This document shows positions 36,951-49,290 of a stretch of DNA of 64,000 nt, piece after piece (within the stretch, counting starts at the first letter, position 1; each line of letters opens with the position of its first letter). A model generated the notes under the pieces. It saw nothing but the letters and a program-made list of their open reading frames with translations. It was not told the origin of the DNA and made no database searches. Origin of the DNA: Amylostereum areolatum (lineage: Eukaryota; Basidiomycota; Agaricomycetes; Russulales; Stereaceae); the NCBI GenBank assembly GCA_012932865.1, contig SAXG01000008.1, forward strand, positions 248,001 through 312,000, read 5' to 3'. The translations under genes and the position numbers were made by a program.

Positions 36951-37454
36951 CGTGTATTATATCGGACTGGGTAAACTGAGCAGAGAGATGTGTTCTAGCA
37001 GGCAGCCAGAGAGCAATGGCGGTAGTTGGTGACGAAGCGGTGGGGTTGTTTGCACGTGTGTATGTGATCGATCCGAGTGGGTGGCTCCGCCGCGCAATGA
37101 TCGCAAAGCACCGGCGCCTAGCACTAAGCAGATGAATCTATGTGGACAACATACATATGCAGTCTGAGAGCACGGCAGTCTTACGAGCGTGTGTACAGTG
37201 GATAGCAGATAATTGAGAAAGAATGACTGAACCATCCTAAAACTACTGCGGTGCTGCATTGGAAGGGATACTAACCATACTATTGGCAAGAATATGAATG
37301 ATCTGAACTGTGAAAACGATGTATGCAACAAGAGACATAAGAAGATACTGCGATGCACAAGAAGATATGATACAGAGCATTTGCAGCACACGAAGCGGAG
37401 TCTGGCTTCTAGTCGAGGCAGGAGAACAAAAACGAAAACGACGATGAACAGGAC
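36951..37454. other. Intergenic region, LUC7 promoter and J-protein 3' end
   Basis: About 500 bp with no coding or repeat signal. Confidence 0.4.
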
Positions 37455-39369
37455 TTAACCGCGGCCACGGCCACGGCCTCTTCCCCTTCCCTTGCCGCGA
37501 CCACGACCTGCAGGAGGGGGTACGCCACCATTTGCATCTGAAGCATGCTGAACGCCTGCTCCTTGCTTTCCACCTCGACCGCGACCGCGACCACGGCCCC
37601 GGCTTGCACCAGCATGTGTTAGTGAATGAGCTTCGTCTGTTTCCGGTGTCTCCGGGGCGATGGAGGAGTCGCTAGAAGTGACTGATTCGGGAGCGGGTGG
37701 AGGAGATGGTCGGGATGCTTGCGGCTTGCTGTTGGGATCAATTCCGCCGTATGATACCAAGAGGTTGCGAATCTCTTCAGGTTTGGAGATGGCCACCTTG
37801 TTCGGTCCTGAGCGGCCAGAACGCTTGGACTGGCCCTTTATTGGTGGAAGCGAGTTCCAAGCCTCAAGGATCTCAGACTTAGAAACAATTTTCTTGTCGA
37901 GGACCGACCATACAACCTCCGGCTCCCCCGAAGAGATCGCCATGTCAAGGAGAGTCTGGTTTCCTGGGGGCTTATAGATCCCCTTGTGGTCTGCGTCCTT
38001 GGTGGGATACTCTTCGAAGAAATGTTTAACGATAGAGGTGTGACCATTCCTGAGAGCAACGTGGAAGGCAGTCAGGCCTTCTGAGTTGCGTTCATCAGGC
38101 TCAGCATCTAGACGGCAGTAAATCAGCAAAGGCCACACGGTACACACACGGCACTCACTGTGGGCGTTCAACCACTCAACAAGGCTGGCATCGCCATGCT
38201 TGGCAGCAATGTGCAGAAGGGTCTCTTTTCGATCTACTGGCATCTTCTTCACGAATTCCCCGTGTCCGACCTTCACCTCACCGCCGGCAGCATCGACCTC
38301 GTCCTCCCACACGCCCTTCTTCACTCTTTCGGGGTCGTTACGGCGAGCAGCGGCGAAAACTTCAGATCGAAGGGCTTGTACACGTTCTTGCCTCTCACGC
38401 GCGACCTTCTCCGCGGACTTCTTGGAAGCCTCAGCTTTCGCTTTTTTCCCGGATGCCTTTGCCTTTTGACGAGCCTCGGCCTCCCTCCTATCTGATCGCC
38501 ATCAAGTTTAAATAAATCGCGTATAGACACGGAAGTAACGCACCTTGCTCGCGTTGTTTCTCTAAAGCAGCCTTTCTGTCCGCTTCCTGCTTAACACGAC
38601 GCGCTTCAGCGGCTTCCTGCTCTTCACGCATACGCTTCGCTGCCTCAGGGTCATGGGGGCGTTCATCATAAAAACGCTCTCCCGGAATGCGGACGCCACT
38701 GCTGCTTGGATGATGATGAACATGGGTGTGTCGGAACCCTTTGCGCCCATATAAGCACAGCGACACGGGGAGGTGGCAGTACGACTTACGAGAACTCGAA
38801 TAGCGGTTCGCAGTGTCCCTCATGAACTCTTCAAAGAGATACCTGGACGCGTGCATGTTAGAAGTCTGTCCACGAACAGGGCCAGTGCCACTCACATGTA
38901 GAACTCCATATCTTCATAATCGCTCTCATCGTCATAATACTCCTCGTCGCTGAAGCCATCGTAGTCGTCGTCGTCGTCGTCGTCGTCGTAGTCCCTGCGC
39001 GGGGCGTATCCGCCGCCGAAGAAAGACCTGGAGCCAGCGTTGCTGCGCGGTGGTGGGCCAGAACGATCAAGGTGTTTTAGGAGTACGTTGTAGGCCTCGC
39101 TGACGCGTTGGAATTGCTCAGTGGCTTGCGCGTTACCGGGATTTTTGTCTGGGTGTGTGCGGAGAGCGACCTGCAAGAATGTTTCGAAAGATGATCAATG
39201 TACAAAGGGTGATAAGAACATACCTGTTTGTACGTGCTTTTGACGACTTCTAGAGGAGCGCCCTGGCCAATACGTTAGATGCCAAAAGAGCGGCAACATC
39301 GAGGGCTCGACTGACCTGCTCGAGACCAAGGACGGAGTAGGCATCCGCGACTGAAGCATGTTTGACCAT
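37455..39369 (-). CDS. J-domain protein with ankyrin repeats and RG-rich tail
   Basis: Putative Hsp70 co-chaperone. The start MVKHASVADAYSVLGLEQ opens a J domain with HPD in VALRTHPDKNPGNAQ and ends near QRVSEAYNVLLKHLD. An acidic Asp/Tyr stretch (run of seven Asp near 38965-38990) follows, then YLFEEFMRDTANRY, a long basic Lys/Glu/Ala coiled-coil region, and ankyrin-like repeats (ETLLHIAAKHGDASLVEWLN; GLTAFHVALRNGHTSIVKHF; QTLLDMAISSGEPEVVWSVL). The C-terminal tail has two runs of RG/GRG before the stop, resembling RNA-binding RGG motifs. J plus ankyrin plus RG is not a standard class A, B or C architecture that I can name. A role in ribosome- or RNA-linked quality control is speculation. 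Confidence 0.82.
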
Positions 39370-39842
39370 TGTGCGGATGGAAGATGGGCGGTCGAACGCG
39401 GGGTGCTGCTTCTCGATGTCGACGCGTGCTCAAAAAGAAAGCGCGTCGACTCTCACTCTTCCGGGCCTATCCGGACCGACCGCCAGATTCAATAAACTGT
39501 GAATAGGAAACAATGGTGGAACAATGTAATTGTGTCGACTGAACCGCCACAACGAACGTATACACGCATATTGTACAGAACGGGTCAAAGGGAGGTATGA
39601 GCAACGGCAAATGCAAATAATTGTCCTCCAGACAGCCAGACACGACCATCATATTCGTGTTCTGCTCTGCAGATCAAGCCATCAAGCCATCAAGCTTCAA
39701 GACTCACGCGCAGATCGTTGTTCGGACGCAGTGTTCGTGGATCACCTGCATACGCATGAAGAGCGAGTGAGAGTGGGGAGAGGGAGCACATGTAGTAGAT
39801 AGCGGACGATGACCAACTTGTAGGCTGAATGAGGCCCGTCGC
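39370..39842. other. Intergenic region, J-protein promoter and FRG1 3' end
   Basis: About 470 bp. A small CATCAAGC direct repeat lies near 39675-39700. No gene is seen. Confidence 0.4.
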
Positions 39843-40835
39843 CTAACAAAACCGGTCACTAGGACACACAGTCAGTTATGACCAAGTAAAAGACACAAGG
39901 CAAGTACCTCTTGAGTTTGGATCTGCGATCCAGTAGTGCTTCCGCTAGACGACCCTCTTTGCGTGCCTTCTTGAGCTGCAAAGTTCGTGAGCACGGTATG
40001 GCAGAAGATACCGAGTCCAACGCACATCCTTTTTGTCCTGTTCAGAAACAACCGATTTACCCGCTCCCCAAGTTTGATAGATTTTGCTGCAATCAGCTGG
40101 TGATCAGACGCAACTCGTGTAGAGACAGGCCAGCACACACTTCGTATTCGCTTCGTCCATCGACGGCTCCCCAAGGACACCCTCCTTTTTCTTCTCCTCG
40201 TCATTGGCCTCCTTCTTGTAACGACTTTGGATCTTGACATAGAATCGTTCGCTGAACCCAACTTCGTCACTGTCACCGCGTAGCTGAAGTTGCCCACCCG
40301 CAACCTCATCTACGCTGAGGTACTTCTCGTAGATGTTCTGGAAAGCAACCATGCCGTCGTCGAATACAACCGGCGTCCACTCTTCTTGAGGTCCCCGCGC
40401 CTCGCGGTCTGCGGCAACTAGGCCGTGCTTATCGCACGAGAGAAATCTGCCCTCACCGACCCCCGTGCGGAGGTTGATTGTGGCCGAGCCAGAAACACGC
40501 GTTGTGACCCAGACCTGCGACACTTCGGTGGGTATGCGTTCGAGTAGAGGCATCTCGGTGCCGTCCTCTGCGTCTTTCGCCAGTGAGCTCAGCATGATGC
40601 GATTGCGGGTTGAGTCGAAGTGTACGCATAGCGGCAAGGGATCTGAAGGGTGGAAAATGAATGTAGGACCCCGGATTTCGATCGCCTGTTGAGGTTGTAC
40701 CCATGTCTCAGGATCTTGAGCTTCATCGTCCTTCCGTCGTCGCCGACTGCCGCCTTCTTCGCCTCCCTCGTGTTTGCGTTTCTTCTTGACTTTGTCGCCC
40801 TTGAATTTGAGTTTAGTAGAGCGAACCTCGGACAT
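39843..40835 (-). CDS. FRG1: FRG1-like protein
   Basis: Homologue of FRG1, a fascin-fold nuclear/nucleolar protein found in spliceosomal C complexes and linked to actin bundling and RNA biogenesis. The start MSEVRSTKLKFKGDKVKKKR is the conserved basic N-terminus. The fascin-like domain has GEGRFLSCDKHGLVAADREA and GPQEEWTPVVFDDGMVAFQN, then YEKYLSVDEVAGGQLQLRGD. The C-terminal exons give KKARKEGRLAEALLDRRSKL then SDRFC and stop at 39843, matching the family ending. Length is normal. Divergently paired with RPL26. Confidence 0.9.
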
Positions 40836-41019
40836 GGTGCAATGATATGGAGGTTATTGGAAGCAGCAAGTTGCGGCTCTTGGGTCCCACAGCTTCGGTG
40901 AAGATCACGTGATGAGTAGGGCGCTAATCTGAGATCTTGCATTTCTGTCGCATTGGATCAACCTTGTCCTCGCTGCCGCCGTCGCCAATCTCCTCAACCT
41001 CAAGCCCCTCAAGCCCACC
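40836..41019. promoter_or_regulatory. Bidirectional promoter, FRG1 / RPL26
   Basis: 184 bp between the two ATGs, with pyrimidine-rich stretches on the RPL26 side, as often seen at ribosomal-protein gene starts. Confidence 0.45.
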
Positions 41020-41749
41020 ATGCGTTTGAACCCTGGTGCGTTCCACTCATCTGGTCTTCCTATGTCAGGAGAGGGGTCTCGAAGGGTGGATTTATGATCG
41101 CAAAAGGATGGATTGCACTGGGATGGAGTGGATGAGGCTGGGATTATCCAGGGTTAATGGTCTTGTTCTGACTATTTCCTATGCAGACACGTCCTCCTCC
41201 CGCCGCAAGTCGCGCAAGGCGCACTTCTCTGCCCCCTCCTCCGTCCGCCGAAAAATCATGTCCTCCTCCCTCTCCAAGGAGCTTCGCGGCAAGCACAGCG
41301 TACGCTCACGACCCCCTCCCGAGCAGCTTTCTCTTACCTCTGCCCCTCTGTCCCTCTTAGGCACGAGCGCTTCCCATTCGTAAGGACGACGAGGTCCGAA
41401 TCGTGCGGGGAAAGTACAAGGGTCGTGAGGGCAAAGTCACGCAGGTGTACCGCAAGAAATGGGTGATCCACGTTGACCGTGTGCAGCGCGACAAGGCGAA
41501 CGGCTCCAGCGTTCCCATCGGTATTCACCCGAGCAATGTTGTCATTATCAACATCAAGCTTGACAAGGACCGGTGCGTAGATAGCTGTGTGGACCCGTGT
41601 AGCTGTTCTCATGTATGGGTTTTCTAGTCGGGCGATCCTTGACAGGAAGAGCCGCACCCCATCAAAGCCGGCTGAGGATGTCGAGATGGTCGATGTGAGT
41701 TTCCTGATATCTTTTTTGGATTGTCGTTTTCTTACATCGGTCAAAGTGA
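41020..41749 (+). CDS. RPL26: 60S ribosomal protein L26 (uL24)
   Basis: Large-subunit cytosolic ribosomal protein at the polypeptide exit region. Five exons (41020-41035, 41187-41299, 41361-41572, 41628-41694, 41747-41749) give 136 residues. The sequence begins [20 protein letters not shown] and contains the KOW motif ([20 protein letters not shown]) and [16 protein letters not shown]. It ends PAEDVEMVD. The first exon has only 16 coding bases and the last appears to hold only the TGA after a 52-nt intron. Without that splice the frame stays open to 41955, giving an 87-codon tail not seen in the family. Length and motifs fit uL24 fully. Confidence 0.93.
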
Positions 41750-41974
41750 TCGCCGCTCGTTGCTGTATCCATCTGTCTTCCTGCATTGCCATCAAAAAGC
41801 ATCCATGTACCTATGCGCCTTACGCACGAGATATGCACCATGAGCCATTCGACCTCGGATTGTGCACCTCGAATGAGCGCGACTTCATCCTGTGCCACAA
41901 AGCGGGTATTACTAGAACCATTATGGTCATGGTGGGTACAAGCACAACTATTTGACGGGGAGAGAATTGTCCAA

Positions 41975-42974
41975 TCAGAAGATAACGTCTGCATCTTTGC
42001 TACTGAGGAGATCGCCTGGACCACTAGACTCTTCGTCAACGTCCACGGGGCTTGGCGGAGCAAGGGCTTCTGTTGCTGGTGAAACTTCTGAACCAGTGGC
42101 TTCAGCAGCATCCTTGATCCGTTTCGCATCTGCCTCTGCTGTGTCTCGCTTCTTCTTCCCTTGCACCTTCTTCAATCTATGCAGTGAACACTGTTACAGT
42201 CGAACTGAGTAAATACCAAGGAAAGAACGCACCGGAAGAATTCTTCTCGGTCCATTTCATCCAGTTCACTTATGATGTACTTGATCGTATTGTCGAGGCG
42301 AGGGATTACGACATGCTCGATTGCGTTGACACGGCGATTCGTCGCACGAATGACTTCGTCGAGGATAATGAACGCTGTTTGGAGTGAGGCGAGCTCAACA
42401 AGTGTTTCTACCGCTTTTGCGTAGACTTCCTTTGATCGGAGTACTTGCTGACCACCACGTCCGAGGCCGGTCAAGTTGAAATCTATGGGACCAAGGTTGG
42501 ACCCGATGACCGGGAAAGAGGGAGAAAGGGGGCAGGACACACACCAGAACCCGGAACGCGATCGACTTCGAACGCAGGGAGAACAACGCCAGAGACGTTC
42601 TCTTGTTTTGCCTTGACACGGAACGTTGCAGCCTTGGCTTGCTCCTGAACGAGATATGAGATGTCGCCGGTAGCGTACGTGACCTCCGCGAGCGAAAACG
42701 AGGCTAGTTGCATGACTCTGCCCATCTTGCGTTTCGCCTGCCATCGTGTACGGTATCCAGCAATAAGATCAGTTCATAATCGTCGGGATTGGGGAAGCAA
42801 CATGATACGCACCTCGTCTACTTTACGGAGGATGCCTCGGAAACGGGTGGTGAGCGCATCGCGCTTCTTGGCGAGCAGAGAGTGGCCGGTTTGTGCCCCT
42901 TTCAGTCTTGTCTTGGTGTTGGTGAGCGCCATGCGCGTTGGAAAGATGTTCTCGCGAGGTCCTGTTCCGGACAT
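41975..42974 (-). CDS. VMA8: V-type proton ATPase subunit D
   Basis: Central-stalk subunit of the vacuolar proton pump. The start is [20 protein letters not shown], followed by [40 protein letters not shown] and [12 protein letters not shown]. Further on are [20 protein letters not shown] and [20 protein letters not shown]. The C-terminus is a variable charged tail ending SSKDADVIF at 41975. Introns keep frame at all joints inspected. Convergent with RPL26, 225 bp away. Confidence 0.94.
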
Positions 42975-43228
42975 GGTGGGCGGGAGGCGCGAGTATCTAG
43001 ATACTGTAGATGTAGGTAAGTACTCGGTCAGTACTACGGAATGACCCTCGACTGACGCCAACCCGTTTAGGTGGCGGTGGAGTCCGGTCCGAAGGATACC
43101 TTTCTCAATCTCATGCACCGTCCTTACTCTCAGCTTTCAATAGATTCTACTCTTTTATTCCACTTTATACCAACACTAAACCACAACCAGTACATTCAAA
43201 TGTAAGAAGACAAGGTGTGATCCAGTCG

Positions 43229-44539
43229 TCAAGCAATAGTGTACTTCCCGTAGTTCTTCTCCGGGTCGTAGAGCTGGTAGAGTTGTCGGCAGACCCAGAA
43301 TGCAGTATCCGTCGCCCCGTCGAAAGTGTGATTGAAGTGTGAAGATACGGAAAGTCAGTGTCTGGATCACGGACGAACTTTGGAGCGACCTACCTCCCAC
43401 CGCGACGCAGGGAAAATGTGCTTGTTGCGCTGGTACCAGCTTCGTTCGACAACTTTACCTGCATGCGACTCATCTTTTTCCTTAGTCGCGTCCGCAAGTA
43501 ACCGCACGTCGTCGTGAACATCAAAGTTGAACAAAGGGCCAGATTTTCCTCGAGCTTTGTTGATGATAAAATCGTAGAAGGTATGGTGCTGTCTGAAAGT
43601 TAGGGTTCGAACAATAGGTTAGTGAACGTACGACCCACTTGCGGTATGATGAGGTCCTCCTGATATATGTCCCATAAGCCTATGTTACTGCCGAGCCTAA
43701 AAACTAGACACACCTTGATGTACATGAGGTTATCCACGCTAACGCCTCGCAGCTCGGGGAACTGCTGTCGACACTTTTCCAAAAATGTGCTGATGGCATC
43801 ACCTTTCCTACACTGAGAACAGGGCAATTCAGCGAAGTAGTAGGCAAAAGTTGTTGGCTACACACCGTAACGCTTTTCCGATGACCGCTGCCATCCCAGT
43901 ATGAGTACGTGACCTCAATTTCCTCTAGCTTCATCTCCTCCTGCCGCTTCAACCACTCCTGCCGCAGTTCCTCCCTTTCCCGTCGCTCTGCCTCCTCACG
44001 ATCGCGGTCCGGAAGGAAAGATGTGTCAACAGCGGGATTCTTGCCAAACTTGGCGCGCTTGCTGGGCTTGTCCCCATCCGTGTCGCGCGCAGGCGTGGAA
44101 GAACCTGAAGCCTCTGCCTCCTCGTCATCCAAGGCAAACGACAAGGTAGACTTGGCCGCTTTCTTCCGCTTCTTCATCTTCTTCTGGCCCTCCCTAAGCA
44201 AATTCTCCACGTCCAATAAGTGACCCAGCCAAAAGTTCAAGGACGCGCGCGCAGTATGACTTACTTGAGTTCATCGGTCCGAGCAGCCTCACGAGCCTTG
44301 GCTTCCTCCAGCTCCTTTCTGCGCTGCTGGAATTCTTCAAGCCTGACGAGACCGACGGTGCTTTTCTTGAGCGACTCCTCCATGGAATCATTTTGACCGA
44401 CGAAGCGCTGAGCGGAAGGACGCGCTTTTTCGGTTTCGTTGATGAGTTGCTGTTTCTGGCGCTCGAATTCTTCACGGGCCTGGTTACGTTGCTTTGCGAG
44501 GGCGTCCTCGCGGCGGCCTTCGGGGTGAGTGCCAGACAT
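43229..44539 (-). CDS. XAP5/FAM50 family nuclear protein
   Basis: Nuclear protein of the XAP5 family (FAM50A/B in animals, XCT in plants), associated with spliceosomal C complexes. The N-terminal coiled coil starts at [20 protein letters not shown] and continues [21 protein letters not shown] nuclear localisation-like segment ([20 protein letters not shown]) follows. The conserved C-terminal domain reads [65 protein letters not shown] and [20 protein letters not shown], and ends [12 protein letters not shown] at 43229. Order and spacing match XAP5 throughout. Confidence 0.93.
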
Positions 44540-44677
44540 TGGAGTAAAAAAGGACGGGGATAGTGGAGGTCAAGAGCAAGCCTCGCGTGTGGCGGAGTCC
44601 GAAACGTACAGGACAAGCGCGTGTCTCGCGTTGCGTTACTGTGAACGCACAGGACCGCCCGAGGCTACACTCCGAAC
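44540..44677. promoter_or_regulatory. Bidirectional promoter, XAP5 / uS13m
   Basis: 138 bp between the two ATGs, the shortest divergent gap in the window; no TATA box. Confidence 0.45.
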
Positions 44678-45263
44678 ATGGTGCACATCTTGGGTGTGCA
44701 GCTTCCCGACTTCCAGCTCACGCGTGTTTGTATCTCTTCCTATCCATGGCGGCATGTTTGCTGACCTGTTGCGGTCTTAGTTCGCGTTGACGCATTTCTA
44801 CGGCATCGGAAACAAAACAGCGCACAGGCTCTGCGCTCGCCTCCAGATTCACGACACCTGCAAAGTCAGGCAGCTCACCCCTAACCAAATTATATCCATC
44901 ACCGCCTTCCTTTCCTCGCCGTCCACCGCCCCCGCCATCCCACGAGCACCTCTCGCTTCGCCAACATTCAAGCCTCCACGGCCGACGACTGCCATACAGA
45001 ACCTTCCTGGCGCAAACAAATTCTTCAACCCAGGACCCCCCCCTCCCGTGCCCACCAACCCCCATTCGCGCGTAGATCCCTTACGACGCCTCAAGATCGA
45101 AACCGACTTGAAGAGGGAGATGCGGGAGAACATTGCTCACCAGCGTATGATTGGTAGCTATGTCGGGAAGCGGCACGCAATGGGCCTTCCTGTCAGGGGG
45201 CAGAACACGCAGAACAACGCGAAGACGGCGAGGAAGCTCAACAGGGTCGAACGGTTCTTCTAG
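44678..45263 (+). CDS. Mitochondrial small-subunit ribosomal protein uS13m
   Basis: Bacterial S13-type protein of the mitochondrial ribosome. Exons 44678-44725 and 44781-45263 give 176 residues. The N-terminus [21 protein letters not shown] is followed by [20 protein letters not shown] and [17 protein letters not shown] Pro/Ala-rich insert of about 60 residues comes next (to [13 protein letters not shown]), longer than in bacterial S13. The C-terminal RNA-binding part is [31 protein letters not shown]. The start at the first ATG fits yeast Sws2-like proteins, which also lack a long presequence. Confidence 0.9.
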
Positions 45264-45390
45264 TCCTACACCACTGTTCACGGCCTCTGTATATCGTCCT
45301 CGCCCACTGTCTTCTCTATCATCAGAGTATACACAATCACGTTCAATGGGAGGAGCCGCATCCATATTCATACACCTCATTATATCAAAA

Positions 45391-46192
<802 letters not shown>

Positions 46193-46380
46193 TGTGGACG
46201 ATGTAGATGATCTGCGACGAGGGCAAGGCGCGCACTCGGTCACGCCGAGTCTGCGCGTGCTCGATTTGATCGAATAGCTTCCTAGCTTTCTTTCAAACTT
46301 CACGGCGATTTCAAGGCCACCATCTGTCTTGACTCCAACACCAACCTTCTCGTTCATTCACAGAAAAGCTTATAGTCGAG
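46193..46380. promoter_or_regulatory. Bidirectional promoter, BET3 / BUD23
   Basis: 188 bp between the ATGs; no TATA box seen. Confidence 0.45.
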
Positions 46381-47513
46381 ATGTCACGGCCAGAGTTGCA
46401 GGCGCCCCCAGAAATCGTGAGTTCTCCGATATAGGAGTGAGTTTCCCCTTTTCTCAGACCTGAACCGCCATAGTACTATGGCGATACCGACGCGACGAAA
46501 TATACCAACAAGTGCGTACTATGGAACTTCTCCCCGTCCGAGGCCAGAATCTCATGCTGAACACACAGTACTCGCATTCAGCAAATACAGGCTGACATGA
46601 CATATCGCGCGCTCGAGCTACTCAATCTCCCACCTGATGAACCTGCTTTCCTTCTCGACATCGGATGTGGGTCAGGTCTCTCTGGGGAGATCCTTGACGA
46701 AGAGGGCTATATCTGGGCAGGTGTCGACGTTGCTCCCAGCATGCTCGGTGTGTATGCATTTTTGTCCCAGTCCCTCTCCTATGCCTTACCTTGGACCAAG
46801 AGGTTGCCCTGGAGCGTGAGGTCGAAGGTGATCTTTTCCTGCAAGATATAGGGCAAGGTTTTGGCTTTCGACCTGGTAGTTTTGATGGTGCGATCAGGTC
46901 GGTCCTGCCCCCACCCAGGTAGAATAACCTCAAATGACCGTCTTCTAGCATATCCGTCATTCAATGGCTTCTTAATGCCGAAACATCCCATCCCACATCT
47001 TCTCCTCCCCACCGGCTAATGCGCTTCTTCACTACCCTCCATTCTGCCCTTCGCAACCCTTCTCGTGCAATTCTTCAGTTCTATCCTACTTCTGACGATC
47101 AAGTGCAGCTAATCACGTCGATCGCTCAAAAAGCCGGCTTCGGTGGTGGTATCGTCGTCGACTACCCCAATTCTAAAAAGGCAAGAAAAGTGTTTCTGTG
47201 CTTGTTCGTCGGTGGTGGGGGTGGGGCCCAGGTACCGAAAGGTTTAGACGGCGAGGTGGAGGAGGACACAGAAGACAAAGTCAAATTCGAGAAGAGGCGA
47301 CAGAGGGAAGCGCGAAGGGAACGTAGTGGGAAGACAAAAGCCGCGAAGGGCAAAGACTGGATTTTAAAGAAGAAAGAAGCGAGTCCCTTTCTTAGTTCTG
47401 ACTCGAGAGGCGGCACTCACACATCTCATTCGTAGCTGTATCGCAGAAGGGGGAAAGAGGACGTCCCTCGCGACTCGAAATTTACCGGTCGCAAAAGAAA
47501 AGCTGTTTTCTAA
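46381..47513 (+). CDS. BUD23: 18S rRNA (guanine-N7) methyltransferase BUD23
   Basis: SAM-dependent enzyme making m7G in 18S rRNA during small-subunit biogenesis, acting with Trm112. The start is [12 protein letters not shown], then [32 protein letters not shown], motif [21 protein letters not shown] and [11 protein letters not shown]. Later come [12 protein letters not shown] and [20 protein letters not shown]. The basic C-terminus [20 protein letters not shown] lies in a last exon (47436-47513) reached only if the preceding intron (47379-47435) uses a GC donor; without it the frame stops exactly at the acceptor, leaving a tail unlike the family. The family C-terminus supports the GC-AG model. 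Confidence 0.93.
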
Positions 47514-47618
47514 CACTTTTCATTGTATATTCTCTGGGGTCCTCCAGCCTTAGGTTTGGTTGCGCTATATAGCCATTTCAGCACGGTGGCGACCGTCCAT
47601 ATTTCGCTTCGCAATATA

Positions 47619-49290
47619 TTAGGACGCGATGAACAAGTCTTTCGATGCTACAACTGCATTTTTTGGACCGTTCCGTATGAACAGTCCCTGGAGGGCTGCC
47701 ATACTAACACGCCGATCTGCTGTCCGACCATTCTCCACCAATTTCTCCAGCTGTCGACCAAGTTGCTCCACATCCTCATCGCTCCGAACGCCCTCCTTGT
47801 CTCCGTAAAATTTGGTAAATAATTGACGAGCCTGTGCGGGACTCGCATCGTCGATGAGCGCGGCAAGGTCAACACGGCCAGGTCGTATGAGGGCCGGATC
47901 CAGTCTCTCTAGGTGATTTGTGGTTAAGAACACTATACGCTCTTCGCCCGAGGCTACCCCGTCGAGAGCATTGAGGAATCCAGAGAAAGTCACCGCGGAT
48001 TGATATCTGCACCCAAAAGGATAGAATACTCGAAAAACGCACAAATTAGAGAAAAAACACGCACCCGTCGGCACTGGTCTGTACGCGTTTATTGAAGGCA
48101 GCGTCCACATCCTCCATAAGAAGGAAACTCCTTTCTGGCACGTTCGACATGAGATAGTTGAGTTTGTCGTCGGTCAATCCTCGTTCGGAAAGGTTGAGAA
48201 GGCATATATCGTAATTGAGCGAGCCTGCTAGGGCTTGGATGAACGAGGATTTTCCGGAGCCAGGTGGACCATGCAGAAGGTATCCTCGGCGATAGGGAAT
48301 GCCTAACGCAGATACTTCAGGTGCGAAATTAACAAAAGAAGGTGACCACGTGACTAACCTCGTTCCGCATACCATTCTCTTCGCTCCAGAAACGCCTTGA
48401 CATCGTCCTCAATCTTCTCGGCCACGCCCTCTTCGAGCACAACACTTTGTAGCGGTCGCTTTCGCCTTGGTTGACCAAATGGTTTCCACTCTGTTCCCCA
48501 GGCAGTGTGCACGACCAGCTTTCCCTCGTGCCCTTTCATGGCCATATCCCGGGCCTCAGAAAGAAGGAGAGGGAACAAATTCCGATCGCGTGAAAGGGTC
48601 GTCAGCGTAACAGTCTCCCAAGGAATGCCCGACATGAGCTGCATTGAACGCGTTTCCCTCTCGCGCTTAACCTACACGAGTGGCTCCATTAGCGTTCAAC
48701 CCCGTTTCATCCATTCCAGCCGAACTAGGGCGCACCTGCATCCACGCGCCTCTATATTGCAACCAATGCACTCCTGGACCGGCCACAAGTTTGAACAGCA
48801 CTGAAGAGCTGCCATTTTTCCTCTGTTCGAATGCCGTCTCCACGCTCAGCTGGTGGCTACGCATCCAAGAGGACGGCCGGAGGGAAAAGCCAGGACGCGT
48901 CGCCGCGGCGCCAGTGGTCTGGTGTGATAGCCAGGTGAGGAACCACTCGTATGCACGGTCCTTATTGTTGATCTCCAAGGAAACAAGTAGTCGTCGACGC
49001 ATGGCGATGGTCGAAAGGGTGAGGCCTTTGCGTAGCACTGTCAGCCCCACGCCAACTCCCTACGTGCATACTTTTGAGCCATTGCTCATCGCAAGCAAAG
49101 CAGACGTACCATCAAGCCAAAGCCGGCCTGGAAGTAGGGACTACACTTCGCCATAAATGAGAAAGCGTTAAGGGGAGCATAAGATGGCCACAAACTTGTC
49201 TCCGAATATGGCTGTCAGAAATGGTGAGCTGGAACTAGGGCCAGCGACTGGAGCAGCCACAATGCTAGCCAGGTCGTGTGCTTCTGACAT
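47619..49290 (-). CDS. BCS1: Mitochondrial AAA ATPase BCS1
   Basis: Inner-membrane AAA protein that translocates the folded Rieske protein for complex III assembly. The N-terminal exon starts [15 protein letters not shown]; an intron then joins FGDKF to [12 protein letters not shown] and the membrane segment [15 protein letters not shown]. The BCS1-specific domain includes [20 protein letters not shown] and [13 protein letters not shown]. The AAA module has Walker A in [20 protein letters not shown], Walker B in [12 protein letters not shown], sensor and arginine-finger region [20 protein letters not shown] and [16 protein letters not shown]. The stop is at 47619. The N-terminal Ser/Pro-rich extension is the least certain part. 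Confidence 0.92.

Noticed and set aside
37455..37620. GC-rich RG-coding tract as an RNA gene or structural element
   Set aside because: It is explained by Arg/Gly codons at the C-terminus of the J-domain protein.
41587..41955. Long open frame through the RPL26 3' end as a separate gene
   Set aside because: Its first part is the last RPL26 coding exon and the rest is intron and 3' gap; no homologous extension is known in the family.
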